From Slackia equolifaciens (GTDB lineage Bacteria; Actinomycetota; Coriobacteriia; Coriobacteriales; Eggerthellaceae): a stretch of DNA of 64,000 nucleotides. The stretch is taken from assembly GCF_003725995.1 (NCBI RefSeq), contig NZ_QIBX01000001.1, positions 186,001-250,000 of the forward strand, in the 5' to 3' direction. Below the pieces are notes generated by a model. The model did not search any database, was not told the DNA's origin, and worked only from the letters and a program-made list of their open reading frames with translations. Shown in pieces: positions 8,452 to 16,721 of this stretch (positions within the stretch are counted from its first letter, which is position 1; each line of letters opens with the position of its first letter). Made by a program: the position numbers and the translations under genes.

Positions 8452-9405
8452 TTAAGCGGTGATTATCGTGCCGGTCTCGCCGCGCAGTCCCGCGGCGGCG
8501 CACTCGAGCGAGGTGATGAGCGCCCTGCCCTGGGGGCGGGCCTCCACGTACTCCAGGCACGCCTCCACCTTGGGGAGCATCGAGCCGGGGGCGAACTGGC
8601 CCTCCTCGATGTACTGCCTCGCCTGGGCGGCGTCCATGACGTCGATGTCGGCCTGGTCGGGCTTCCCGAAGTTCACGGCCACCTTCTCCACGGCGGTCAG
8701 TATCACCAGCATGTCGGCGTCGAAGGTCGCGGCCATCATCGCGGCGGAGCGGTCCTTGTCGATGACGGCGGGCACGCCGGTGTAGGCGTCGTTGGCCTCG
8801 AAGACCGGGACGCCGCCGCCTCCCGTGCACACCACCACGTAGCCCGCGTCGAACAGGTCGCGGATCGCGTCGGACTCCACGATGCGGCGGGGCTTCGGGG
8901 AGGCGACCACCTGGCGCCAGCCGCGGCCGGCGTCCTCCTTGTAGGTCCAGCCGGTCTCGGCCGCCTTGGCCTTCGCCTCCTCCTCGGTCAGGAACGCGCC
9001 CACGGGCTTGGTGGGGTTCTCGAAGGCGGGGTCGTCGGGGTAGACCACGGTCTGGGTCACCACGTTGGCCGTGGAGCGCATGATGTCGCGGCGGCGCATC
9101 TCGTTGAGGATGGCCTGGGAGAGCTGGTAGCCGATGTAGCCCTGGCTCATGGCGCCCGCCTCGGGGAAGGGCATCTCGGGGGTCTTGCCGTCGTTGGCGC
9201 TCGCATAGGCGAAGGCGTTGTTGATCATGCCCACCTGGGGGCCGTTGCCGTGGGTCACGATGACGTTGATGCCCTCGGCCACCATGTCGACGATGTGGCG
9301 GGCGGTGTTCTTCACCAGCTCGAGCTGCTCCTGGGGCGTGTTGCCCAGGGCGTTGCCGCCGAGCGCGATGACGACGGACTTGCCGGATCCTTTCTGATAA
9401 GGCAT
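8452..9405 (-). CDS. arcC: Carbamate kinase
   Basis: Last step of the arginine deiminase pathway: carbamoyl phosphate plus ADP gives ATP, CO2 and ammonia. At 317 residues it matches family length. Seen are VVIALGGNALG near the N-terminus, the THGNGPQVG motif, CTGGGGVPVF and the C-terminal ALITSLECAAAGLRGETGT. The start at 9405 is preferred over 9414 because AAAGG would abut the earlier ATG. The gene is far richer in GC at third positions than the deiminase and dehydrogenase upstream, as is arcB. It is the last gene of the operon and is separated from the dehydrogenase by 200 bp containing a hairpin. Confidence 0.95.
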   Translation of the reverse strand: MPYQKGSGKSVVIALGGNALGNTPQEQLELVKNTARHIVDMVAEGINVIVTHGNGPQVGMINNAFAYASANDGKTPEMPFPEAGAMSQGYIGYQLSQAILNEMRRRDIMRSTANVVTQTVVYPDDPAFENPTKPVGAFLTEEEAKAKAAETGWTYKEDAGRGWRQVVASPKPRRIVESDAIRDLFDAGYVVVCTGGGGVPVFEANDAYTGVPAVIDKDRSAAMMAATFDADMLVILTAVEKVAVNFGKPDQADIDVMDAAQARQYIEEGQFAPGSMLPKVEACLEYVEARPQGRALITSLECAAAGLRGETGTIITA

Positions 9406-9576
9406 AAGAAGCATCCTTTCGATAATGCGGAATAGGAACGAAACAGCGAGATTCGCCCTCGTGCCTAAGATTCGTGGGGTTTCGTCGGCGCCGCGTACTG
9501 CGTGCGCAAATCGGCGAAAGCGCGCAAAAATTTGGTGCGAGGGCGAGCCGCAACGTCGCAGCGCCTCACGCGTGCA

Positions 9577-9602
9577 TTCCGGCGTTCGTCAGAACGCCGG
9601 AA
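9577..9602 (-). terminator. Hairpin after the hydroxyacid dehydrogenase
   Basis: Perfect 11-bp stem, TTCCGGCGTTC (9577-9587) and GAACGCCGGAA (9592-9602), with loop GTCA, just downstream of the dehydrogenase stop. It lacks a T-run on the minus strand, so it may attenuate or stabilise the transcript rather than end it. Confidence 0.45.
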
Positions 9603-9608
9603 CAAAAG

Positions 9609-10619
9609 CTAGCGGCAGTCTTTAACTTCGACTTCCTGATTTACCAGCTTGAACAGCTTGTCCTTCTGACCGGTGAGGAAGTACACGATGTTGCGCGAAG
9701 AGAACACCTCGAGGTCGCGCAGCGAGGAAGACGAATAGAACGCGGAATGGGGCGTGATGATAACGTTGTCGCGACCCACCAGCGGATGATTGGCCAAGTC
9801 GGGCGTCTCGTCATAGAGCACGTCGGCGCCAAACGAACGAATCTGACCAGAATCCAGAGCTTCGATCAAAGCGGGCTCGTCCATGCACAGGCCGCGGCCC
9901 AGATTGATCACGATGGGCTTCTTCTTCATCTTGGCGAACTTCTCGGCGTCGAAGTAATGGTAGTTCGTCTCGTTGAGGTTCATGTGGTTGATGATGATAT
10001 CAGCCTCGGCGAGCAGGGTGTCGACGTCCGCCTCCTCAACGCCGTTCTCAGCGAACAGGCCCTTATCGATGAAGGGGTCGTTGGCAATGATGCGGCCCAC
10101 GATGCCCTTGGCCTTGCGCGCAGTGCACTTGCCGATCTTGCCGAAGCCGATGATGCCCAGAGTCTGGTCCTCGATACGAGGAAGTTCAGGGCCGGCAGCA
10201 TAGTCCCACTTGTGCTCGACTTCGATCTGATGCTGATAGAACTTGAAGTTCTTGTTCAGCGCGAACATGTATGCGATGGCGGCCTCGGACACGTCCCACG
10301 TGCAATACTCGCCCACCGGGCACACGCCGATGTTGCGTTTGGTGGCCTCCTCCATGTCAACGTTGTCATAGCCAGTTGCATTGATGGCGATGACCTTCAG
10401 CTTGGGAGCGTGCTCCATAGCCTCTTTGTCGATCTTGGTGAAAGCGGTAAGCAGGGCGTCGGCATCCTTCAGATGCTCGTAAAACTCCTCACGCTTCTCG
10501 TCGGAATAGGCGTACACCTCGATCTCGATGTCCTCGCCCAAACCCTCTTTGAGCGTCTTGGTCTCGAGCTCATGATCGGGCATCATGGAGTCAATGTAGT
10601 CACTGATAAGGATCTTCAC
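9609..10619 (-). CDS. D-isomer-specific 2-hydroxyacid dehydrogenase
   Basis: A 336-residue NAD-dependent oxidoreductase interconverting a 2-oxoacid and a D-2-hydroxyacid. It shows the catalytic-domain segment INATGYDNVDMEEA (80-92), the Rossmann motif GIIGFGKIGK (155-164), the region LGRGLCMDEPAL with the catalytic Arg and TPHSAFYS with the catalytic His. Resemblance to D-lactate dehydrogenases is general and the substrate is not determined. Its place inside an arginine deiminase operon, between the deiminase and carbamate kinase, is unusual; it may recycle NADH during amino-acid fermentation (inference). The start at 10619 is preceded by GAGGAGGG. Confidence 0.85.
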   Translation of the reverse strand: MKILISDYIDSMMPDHELETKTLKEGLGEDIEIEVYAYSDEKREEFYEHLKDADALLTAFTKIDKEAMEHAPKLKVIAINATGYDNVDMEEATKRNIGVCPVGEYCTWDVSEAAIAYMFALNKNFKFYQHQIEVEHKWDYAAGPELPRIEDQTLGIIGFGKIGKCTARKAKGIVGRIIANDPFIDKGLFAENGVEEADVDTLLAEADIIINHMNLNETNYHYFDAEKFAKMKKKPIVINLGRGLCMDEPALIEALDSGQIRSFGADVLYDETPDLANHPLVGRDNVIITPHSAFYSSSSLRDLEVFSSRNIVYFLTGQKDKLFKLVNQEVEVKDCR

Positions 10620-10661
10620 TGGGATTCCCTCCTCACAAGAATGGGAAACTATTACCCGCCA

Positions 10662-10919
10662 CGTTGGGCGGTACGCAACTTTTAAGCAGCCTGCCGTAAA
10701 AGGCGCGCAGCGCCCAACGCCTCAAGTCTAAGGAGACGCCGCGAACTTCCAATGCGCGACAAAACTGTAAATAAGCTCGCATTCGCAGCAATAACAGCGA
10801 GCGGCGGCCCGGTGCCCCAGGTAGCCCCGCCGCAGCACCAAGCGTACTTCGTACGCGCCGAGTGCTGCACAAGGGGCTAGATGGGGTGCCCGGCCGCCGC
10901 GCAGCGTCGTAGCGTCTCC
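10662..10919. other. Highly structured GC-rich intergenic region
   Basis: The 338-bp gap between the deiminase and the dehydrogenase contains nested inverted repeats. CGTTGGGCG (10662-10670) pairs with CGCCCAACG (10711-10719). GGAGACGC near 10732 pairs with GCGTCTCC near 10912-10919. Between them a 100-bp imperfect palindrome (10801-10900) is centred on GCGTAC-TTC-GTACGC (10842-10856), with outer arms GCGGCGGCC and GGCCGCCGC. No open reading frame looks coding. It may be an RNA structure balancing expression within the operon or a remnant of a palindromic mobile repeat. Confidence 0.55.
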
Positions 10920-10928
10920 CGGAGAAGT

Positions 10929-10950
10929 GCGCCGGCCGGAAGGCCGGCGC
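10929..10950 (-). terminator. Hairpin just after the deiminase gene
   Basis: GCGCCGGCC (10929-10937) and GGCCGGCGC (10942-10950) form a perfect 9-bp stem with a 4-nt loop, 8 bp beyond the deiminase stop. No T-run follows on the minus strand, so it could be a weak terminator or a 3'-end stabiliser. Confidence 0.45.
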
Positions 10951-10957
10951 AACGAAA

Positions 10958-11818
10958 CTAGTAGCGCTCGATAGGCTGGGTGAGGCAGTGGGGGCCGCCA
11001 CCCGCATGCAGAATCTGATCCAGCGGCACGTCGATAACGTCGATACCCAAAGCGCGCATCTTGTCGTTTATGTGCTTGTTCTTCTCGATGGCAACGACCT
11101 TGTTGTTGCCGATGCACTGCACGTTGCAGCCGTGCTTGTACATGTCCTCGCTGGCCACGGGAATCAGCTCGAACTTGCGGCGCTTCAGCATCTGCAGGAA
11201 GTTGTAAGGCAGCTGGTCAATGCAGGCAAGGGCAACCTGAGGAGCAACGATGTTGAAGATCATGTCCAGATGCAGATTGTCGGGCGGGCAGGGAGCGCCG
11301 ACCACGGTGTAGCCATACTTCTCGAGCTGATGGCGAAGGCTCTCAACGCCCTGCTCGTCGGTGCGGTCGACCATGCCCCAAACCAGGGTGTGCTCGTCGA
11401 TCATCCAGAAGTCGCCGCCCTCCATGCAGCCAGCGTTGACGCGAGCGACGATGGGCACACCCATCTCCTTCAGCTTGGCCTCGTAGGTGGCAGCCTCAAC
11501 CTGGCGGACGGGATGACGGAAGTGGCCGATCACGGCGCCTTCCTTGATCATGCAGCCGTAGTCGCGCGCGAAGGTCATGACCTGGTACTCGGGGTTGGCC
11601 TCAACCTCGACGACCTCGATGCCGTTGTCCTTGTAGGCGTCAACGAGCATCTGCCATTCCTTGACCATGACGTCGTTCTTCTCGGTGTCGCCCTTCTTCA
11701 TCCACTCGGCGGTGATGACGTTGATGCCGTTGAACGTGTAGTACGCCGGCGAGCACATCATGACCTTGTGCAGGGGGCTGGTAGCGTCGACTACGTATAC
11801 CTTCTCTTCTTCAGCCAT
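10958..11818 (-). CDS. DDAH-like arginine deiminase-family protein
   Basis: A 286-residue guanidino-modifying enzyme. Catalytic-site landmarks are FARD (83-86), EGGD (133-136), HLD (183-185, catalytic His) and a C-terminal GGGPHC with nucleophile Cys278. This layout resembles dimethylarginine dimethylaminohydrolases and the related amidinotransferase-fold hydrolases more than classical ArcA, which is about 400 residues with an extra helical domain. From context (carbamoyltransferase, carbamate kinase, ornithine/arginine-type carrier) it probably makes citrulline from arginine; acting on citrulline or methylated arginine is an alternative. The start at 11818 follows AAAGGA, giving MAEEEK; an upstream ATG at 11875 has no such site. 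Confidence 0.82.
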   Translation of the reverse strand: MAEEEKVYVVDATSPLHKVMMCSPAYYTFNGINVITAEWMKKGDTEKNDVMVKEWQMLVDAYKDNGIEVVEVEANPEYQVMTFARDYGCMIKEGAVIGHFRHPVRQVEAATYEAKLKEMGVPIVARVNAGCMEGGDFWMIDEHTLVWGMVDRTDEQGVESLRHQLEKYGYTVVGAPCPPDNLHLDMIFNIVAPQVALACIDQLPYNFLQMLKRRKFELIPVASEDMYKHGCNVQCIGNNKVVAIEKNKHINDKMRALGIDVIDVPLDQILHAGGGPHCLTQPIERY

Positions 11819-11890
11819 GTTTGAGTCCTTTCGCTCGAGTTTGGCCAGGGTATGGAGTGTGCGGATGCTCCGCACGGGTTCCTAAGGGGA

Positions 11891-11918
11891 GCTCCGACGG
11901 CCGGCGAGCCGCCGGAGC
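11891..11918 (-). other. Intercistronic hairpin between yfcC-like gene and deiminase
   Basis: GCTCCGACGGC (11891-11901) pairs with GCCGCCGGAGC (11908-11918) with one mismatch. It lies in the 109-bp gap immediately after the carrier's stop and may modulate read-through or mRNA stability. Confidence 0.4.
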
Positions 11919-11927
11919 CTGAAACTG

Positions 11928-13457
11928 CTAGATCAGTACGAGCACTGACAGGAAGACGCAGCAAACCAAGAACAGGATGCCTACCATCGGGGCAACTTGC
12001 TTGACCCAATCGCCATAGCTCATGTGAGCGGCGGAGGTGCAGGTCATAACCACGATAGAGCACGGCGTGATCATCTTGGCGAGACCCAGAGCCATCAGGT
12101 AGATGATGACCATGATGTGCACGTCCACGTTGGCGAAGGTGGCCAGCGTGCCCATGATGCCCATGGTGGCGGCGGCGAGGCCGGTGGAGCTGGGAATCAG
12201 GCAGGCGATCAGGAAGTAGCACACCAAAGCTACGATGACGAACGCCACGGGAGGAAGCGACGCCAAGGCGCCTTCGCAGGCATGCAGAATGGACGGGGTA
12301 ATCTGGCCGTTGTCCATGACGACCTGGATGCCTCGAGCCAGCGGCACGACGAACGCGGTGGAGACCAGACCGGCAGCACCCTTGAGGATGGTGTCGATGA
12401 TCTCGTCGGCGTTGTAGCGCATGACCACGCCGATGAGGATGACCATGATCAGGGTGATCATAGACAGCTCGGGAAAGTACCAGTTGCCGAACGCGGTCAT
12501 GTCGGTGCCGAGGATGTTGCGAATGATGGGCGTGGCGGCAACCCAGGCTACGAAGTCATCGAAGAACGTCCAGTCGGGGTTGAGCGACGTCCACGGAGTC
12601 AGGCCGATGATCATGAACACAAAGGTGAGGATGAACAGGGCCAAAGCACCCTTCTGACGACCGGTCAGGGACAGGTCCTCGTCGTCGGCGGCGGGGAACT
12701 CCAGGAGGTCCTGCTCGCGGCGGAAGAACTGAACGGACTTCTCGGGATTCTTCTTAACCCTGTTGGCATAGCGGCAGATGAGCAGGATGGCCAAGGCGTC
12801 GAAGAGCACGAACATGATGATGCGCTCAAGCATGCCCTCGCCCGGGGAGATGCCGGCGATGCCGGAGGCGATGCCCGTTGCGAACGGGTTGACGATCGAG
12901 GAGATGCAGCCTACCTGGGTTCCCAGGACCACGATCAAGATGGCGGTCACGGTATCAAGACCGAGCGCCAGGATGACCGGAACGAACATCAGGAAGTACA
13001 CGATGCCTTCCTCGTAAGCGCCTTCCAAGGTGCCGAAGAACGACATGATGATCACGAGGATGGCGATCAGAACGTTCATGTTGTTCTTGTTCGCGTTGGT
13101 GATGCGCTTGATGGCGATCTTGAGGGCGCAGGTCTTGTCCATCATCTCAAGCAAGCTGCCGAACAGCAGGATGGTGAGGGAGATGGCGATTGCGCCGTCA
13201 ACGGTGTCGGATCCGAGCATGCCCGTGACAGGCGCCATGAAGATATCCCACAGGCCCTGCGGGTTGGATTCGACTACATGGTAGGTGCCGGCAATGGCGT
13301 CGCCCTCTTCGGTGAGGTCATACGCGCCGCCCGGAACGAACCAGGTAAGGAGTGCGATGATGCCGATGATCACGAACAGGATCACATAGGTGTTCGGCAT
13401 CTGGAACTTTTTCTTTTCTTTCTTCTTTTCAGTCTTCGCTTCCACTTGCTCTGCCAT
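11928..13457 (-). CDS. YfcC/DcuC-family carrier, probable arginine-ornithine exchange
   Basis: A 509-residue polytopic membrane protein with about 12 hydrophobic segments, of the YfcC (C4-dicarboxylate anaerobic carrier-like) family. The N-terminus MAEQVEAKTEKKKEKKKFQM is strongly basic and cytoplasmic. Family blocks include LTWFVPGGAYD, FFGTLEGAYEEGIVYF and, late, LIPSSTGLAAATMGIMGTLA. Relatives are repeatedly found in arginine deiminase operons, where exchange of arginine and ornithine is expected; no substrate can be read from sequence. It lies between arcB and the deiminase on the same strand. The start at 13457 is preceded by GAAGGGGG. Confidence 0.82.
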   Translation of the reverse strand: MAEQVEAKTEKKKEKKKFQMPNTYVILFVIIGIIALLTWFVPGGAYDLTEEGDAIAGTYHVVESNPQGLWDIFMAPVTGMLGSDTVDGAIAISLTILLFGSLLEMMDKTCALKIAIKRITNANKNNMNVLIAILVIIMSFFGTLEGAYEEGIVYFLMFVPVILALGLDTVTAILIVVLGTQVGCISSIVNPFATGIASGIAGISPGEGMLERIIMFVLFDALAILLICRYANRVKKNPEKSVQFFRREQDLLEFPAADDEDLSLTGRQKGALALFILTFVFMIIGLTPWTSLNPDWTFFDDFVAWVAATPIIRNILGTDMTAFGNWYFPELSMITLIMVILIGVVMRYNADEIIDTILKGAAGLVSTAFVVPLARGIQVVMDNGQITPSILHACEGALASLPPVAFVIVALVCYFLIACLIPSSTGLAAATMGIMGTLATFANVDVHIMVIIYLMALGLAKMITPCSIVVMTCTSAAHMSYGDWVKQVAPMVGILFLVCCVFLSVLVLI

Positions 13458-13710
13458 GGAAGCCCCCTTCTCTGCGTGGGCCCTAAGCCCGATTTATAGG
13501 ATGGAGGCGCACACCAGGACTGGGCGCGCAAGGACGCGGCATTCCCAAGATTCGAAGGGTGCAAGAGCCTTGGGACCCCTTATGCCATCAGTTTCGGCGC
13601 CCTCGCGCGCCCTTTCTCAGAAGTGCGCGGGTCGCGTGGAGAGGGCCCGCTCGGCGGGGCCGTGGCGCGATCCAGCAGCACGCCCGGCCCGCTTCGCGGC
13701 ATCCCTTTCG

Positions 13711-14727
13711 CTACACGCGGGGGATGTAGAGGTTGCCCAGGGTGGCGGCCATGATGGCCTTGATGGTGTGCATGCGGTTCTCCGCCTCCTCGAAGCAGAC
13801 GGAGTGCTCGCTGTAGATCACGTCGTCGGTGCACTCCATGGCCTCGATGCCGTGCTCCTCCTTGATCTTGGCGGCGTACTCGGTCTCGGCGTTGTGGAAG
13901 GCCGGCAGGCAGTGCAGGAAGATCCAGTCGGGGTTCTCGATGTGGCTCACGAGCTCGGCGTTGACCTGGTAGGGGCTCATGAGGCGCACGCGCTCGGCGA
14001 ACTGGGACTCCTCGCCCATGGCCGCCCACACGTTGGTGTACACGGCGTCGGCGCCGCGCACGGCGTCAACGGGGTCGTTGGTCACGCGGATGGTCGCGCC
14101 GGACTCGGCGGCGAACTTCTGCGCGAGCTCGACGATCGCCGGGTCGGGCTCGAGCTCGGCCGGGGTGGCGTTGACGTAGTTCACGCCCAGGATGGCGGAG
14201 GTGATCATGAGGGAGTTCTGCACGTTGTTGCGCCCCTGGCCGCAGTATGCGAGCGTGAGGCCCTCGAGCTTGCCGAAGTGCTCCTTGATGGTCATGAAGT
14301 CGGCGAGCATCTGGGTGGGGTGCTCGCGGTCGGTCAGGCCGTTCCACACGGGCACGCCGGAGTACTCGGCCAGCTGCTCGACATGCTCCTGCTTGAAGCC
14401 GCGGAACTCGATACCGTCGAACATGGAGCCCAGGACCTTGGCGGTGTCCTTGACGGTCTCCTTCTTGCCGAGCTGGATGTCGCCCTTGCCCAGGTACTCG
14501 GGGTGGGCGCCCAGGTCGATGCAGGCGGTGGTGAAGGCGGCGCGGGTGCGCGTGGAGGTCTTCTCGAAGAGCAGCGCGATGTTCTTGCCCTCGAGGTAGT
14601 GGTGCGGGATGTTGCGCTTCTTGAGATCCTTCAGGTGCTCGGCGAAGCCGATCAGCCACATCAGCTCGTCCTTGGTGTAGTCACGCGTGGAGAGAAGGTG
14701 GCGACCCTGAAATACCGATTCCGTCAT
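13711..14727 (-). CDS. arcB: Ornithine carbamoyltransferase (catabolic)
   Basis: Phosphorolysis of citrulline to ornithine and carbamoyl phosphate. At 338 residues it has the carbamoyl-phosphate-binding motif STRTR (58-62), HPTQ (136-139) and HCLPAFH (272-278); the MGEE segment near 237 is where ornithine enzymes carry SMGE. It is first in the operon arcB, carrier, deiminase, dehydrogenase, arcC. Codon use is extremely GC-rich compared with the next three genes, which suggests a separate origin for arcB and arcC (inference). The start at 14727 follows GAAAGGAG. An inverted repeat at 14775-14795 lies in the leader. Confidence 0.95.
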   Translation of the reverse strand: MTESVFQGRHLLSTRDYTKDELMWLIGFAEHLKDLKKRNIPHHYLEGKNIALLFEKTSTRTRAAFTTACIDLGAHPEYLGKGDIQLGKKETVKDTAKVLGSMFDGIEFRGFKQEHVEQLAEYSGVPVWNGLTDREHPTQMLADFMTIKEHFGKLEGLTLAYCGQGRNNVQNSLMITSAILGVNYVNATPAELEPDPAIVELAQKFAAESGATIRVTNDPVDAVRGADAVYTNVWAAMGEESQFAERVRLMSPYQVNAELVSHIENPDWIFLHCLPAFHNAETEYAAKIKEEHGIEAMECTDDVIYSEHSVCFEEAENRMHTIKAIMAATLGNLYIPRV

Positions 14728-14774
14728 GCGTTGCTCCTTTCGTCTGGATTATCCCGTCCTTATCCCCGACGGCA

Positions 14775-14795
14775 TTGCCTTCAAACGAAAGGCAA
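14775..14795. promoter_or_regulatory. Inverted repeat upstream of arcB
   Basis: TTGCCTT and AAGGCAA separated by seven bases, about 48-68 bp before the arcB start. It may be an operator or a leader hairpin. The rest of 14728-15231 shows no gene; a smaller repeat, TTTTTG-CGAT-CAAAAA, sits near 15105-15120. Confidence 0.4.
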
Positions 14796-15190
14796 CCCCT
14801 CCTGGCAGGTAAGGCGTGCTCTAAACGCTTCTTCTGAAGCGATGTAGCCAACCTTGAGTGCGCCCGATGCGCTCGCCAATAGGAAGTGTTTTAAGGTGTA
14901 TCGCGAAACATCGCGGTCGAGCGCTGCGCGCTCGGGTGGGCTTGGGCCCAACAGCGCTTAGTTTAGACCCCTGTTTTGGCGCCGCCTATGGATGGTCGGA
15001 CAAATCGACCCGGCATGTTTTGTACGCATTTACAAAGCCTATAGCGCACCCCGCGTTTCATAAGGCGATTCTATGATTGGAGCACGCGAACCGTAGCGCA
15101 AAGTTTTTGCGATCAAAAAGGTAGAGTATGGAGAAAATCGCCCCCGAACAGGACTTTATCAAAGTAGAGCAGTGGTGCAGCAAAGCAACA

Positions 15191-15207
15191 GGCGACGTCC
15201 CGTCGCC
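15191..15207 (-). terminator. Possible terminator after pucR-like gene
   Basis: GGCGAC (15191-15196) and GTCGCC (15202-15207) form a short stem followed on the minus strand by TGTTGCTTTGC. It is weak but correctly placed 25-40 bp beyond the regulator's stop. Confidence 0.35.
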
Positions 15208-15231
15208 CCGAGCGATGCGCATGCGGCAGTC

Positions 15232-16419
15232 TTAACGGACGGGGCCTTCGCCCTCGTTCTCGCGCCCCAGGAACACCAGCGTGAGAAACACCATCAGTTC
15301 GCGATCGCTCACCTCGGGCATGCCCATAAGCGCCTTGATCTTGCGCAGGCGGTAGCGCACGGTGTTGGGATGCTGGAACAGTTCGTCTGCGGCAACCTTA
15401 ATGTCGCCCAACGAGTTCACGAACGCCTCCGCCGTTGCCTCGAGCTCGGAATCGTTCGCGGAGTCGTAATCGCGCAGGCGCGAGAGATATGTGGCGCTCG
15501 TGCGCACAAAGAGGCGGTCCTGCTTGGCGGCGAGCGTGAACGCATCCGACTGCGCATCGAACCACTCGAGCGACGCCACTCCCCTCTCGCGCGCCAGCTC
15601 GAGCAGAGCAAGCGCCTGGCGTACCGTCAGGTCGCCGTCGGTCAGCGGGACCTCATCGCCGAAACCGCATGAGAGCGGCCCGATAGAGGCCACCAGATCC
15701 TTGATTGCCGCCTTGGAGTTAGCGCCCAGCACGCGCGCGTCGTAGGACACGAATAGCAGCAGCACGCCGTGGTAGCGGCACGCGAACACCGAATCCACAT
15801 CGGAGTGCGACCGCACGAAATCAGGCAGCGCCTGGCGAAGCGCGCCCAACGCAGCATGGAGCGAAAAGTCGTCGGCACCCTTGCCTTCCGTCGCGGTGGT
15901 CGCGATCGCCACGCATCGCACCGAAGAGCCCGTCGCGCCCGCGATATCGTACATGGCGCGGCGCACGGCCTTTCCATCGCGCCCCGCAAGCAGCTCGTCG
16001 ATCGCCTCGCTCTTGTTGGACTCCTGCTCGTCGCGGCGAATCAGGTCGAGCGCCTGATAGGCCACCATCTCGTGGTAGGCGCCATCATATATGTACACAG
16101 GTACGCCGAACTCCTCGCTCGCCTTGCGCGCGCGGTCGGTGATGGGCGGGTTGTACACGGTCTTGATGGCGATGGCCGAAACGCCGCGCGTCATCATGGC
16201 GATAAGCGCCGTATCCGCCTCGTTGGAATCGCCGTTGGCAAACCCCAGGTTGGTCACGATGAACTCGCCGGGGACATACACGTTGTACCCATCGTACTCA
16301 GGAGAAACATCCATAATGCCCACGTTGTGCACCGGTCGCGACCCGGCATGGGGAATGGGCGCAAGAAGACGAATGCGGCTGAATGCAGGCAAGGCGATGA
16401 TGTCGGCAACGGTGATCAT
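15232..16419 (-). CDS. PucR-family transcriptional regulator
   Basis: A 395-residue activator-type regulator. The N-terminal PucR domain begins MITVADIIALPAFSRIRLLA. A central GGDEF-like sensory region follows, and the C-terminal PucR helix-turn-helix contains LFQHPNTVRYRLRKI, the usual family signature. Members control purine, amino-acid or nucleoside catabolism. It is divergent from a sodium:solute symporter, the likely target, and sits next to the arginine operon, which is a second possible target. The start at 16419 follows AAAGGA; in-frame ATGs further upstream would run into the divergent promoter region. Confidence 0.88.
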   Translation of the reverse strand: MITVADIIALPAFSRIRLLAPIPHAGSRPVHNVGIMDVSPEYDGYNVYVPGEFIVTNLGFANGDSNEADTALIAMMTRGVSAIAIKTVYNPPITDRARKASEEFGVPVYIYDGAYHEMVAYQALDLIRRDEQESNKSEAIDELLAGRDGKAVRRAMYDIAGATGSSVRCVAIATTATEGKGADDFSLHAALGALRQALPDFVRSHSDVDSVFACRYHGVLLLFVSYDARVLGANSKAAIKDLVASIGPLSCGFGDEVPLTDGDLTVRQALALLELARERGVASLEWFDAQSDAFTLAAKQDRLFVRTSATYLSRLRDYDSANDSELEATAEAFVNSLGDIKVAADELFQHPNTVRYRLRKIKALMGMPEVSDRELMVFLTLVFLGRENEGEGPVR

Positions 16420-16570
16420 AGAGGAGCATCCTTTCCAACAAAAACATGCGTGCCAAATTGTAGCATCCTCCACTCGCGTCACGGGACGCTCGTTGGGGAA
16501 AGCGACAGCCTGCGGCGATGCATGGGCGGGCCATTTATAGACATCTCCAATATGTTCATTCATGCGGTGG

Positions 16571-16576
16571 TATAAT
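16571..16576 (+). promoter_or_regulatory. Candidate -10 box for the symporter gene
   Basis: A perfect TATAAT lies 145 bp before the symporter start, with no good -35 box at the normal distance. That is typical of an activator-dependent promoter and would suit the divergent PucR regulator. Confidence 0.35.
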
Positions 16577-16721
16577 CAACGAATCCAGCAAACTGATCCA
16601 TGCACGTGTCGCATGGCGGAAAACCATGCGTGTGTTCTCGTGCTCGCATTCGGAAGCTGGAGGTTGTCCCTTTCGGGGGCTCATTCGGCTTCCACATGCG
16701 ATACTCCCGAAAGGAGAGGCG

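Noticed and set aside
8438-9553. 371-codon frame overlapping carbamate kinase on the same strand
   Set aside because: Arg/His/Pro-rich composition of an out-of-frame reading of a high-GC gene; carbamate kinase explains the region.
11997-13499. 500-codon open frame opposite the YfcC-type carrier gene
   Set aside because: It is a mirror of a GC-rich gene with His/Asp/Gly-heavy composition, no ribosome site and no domain.
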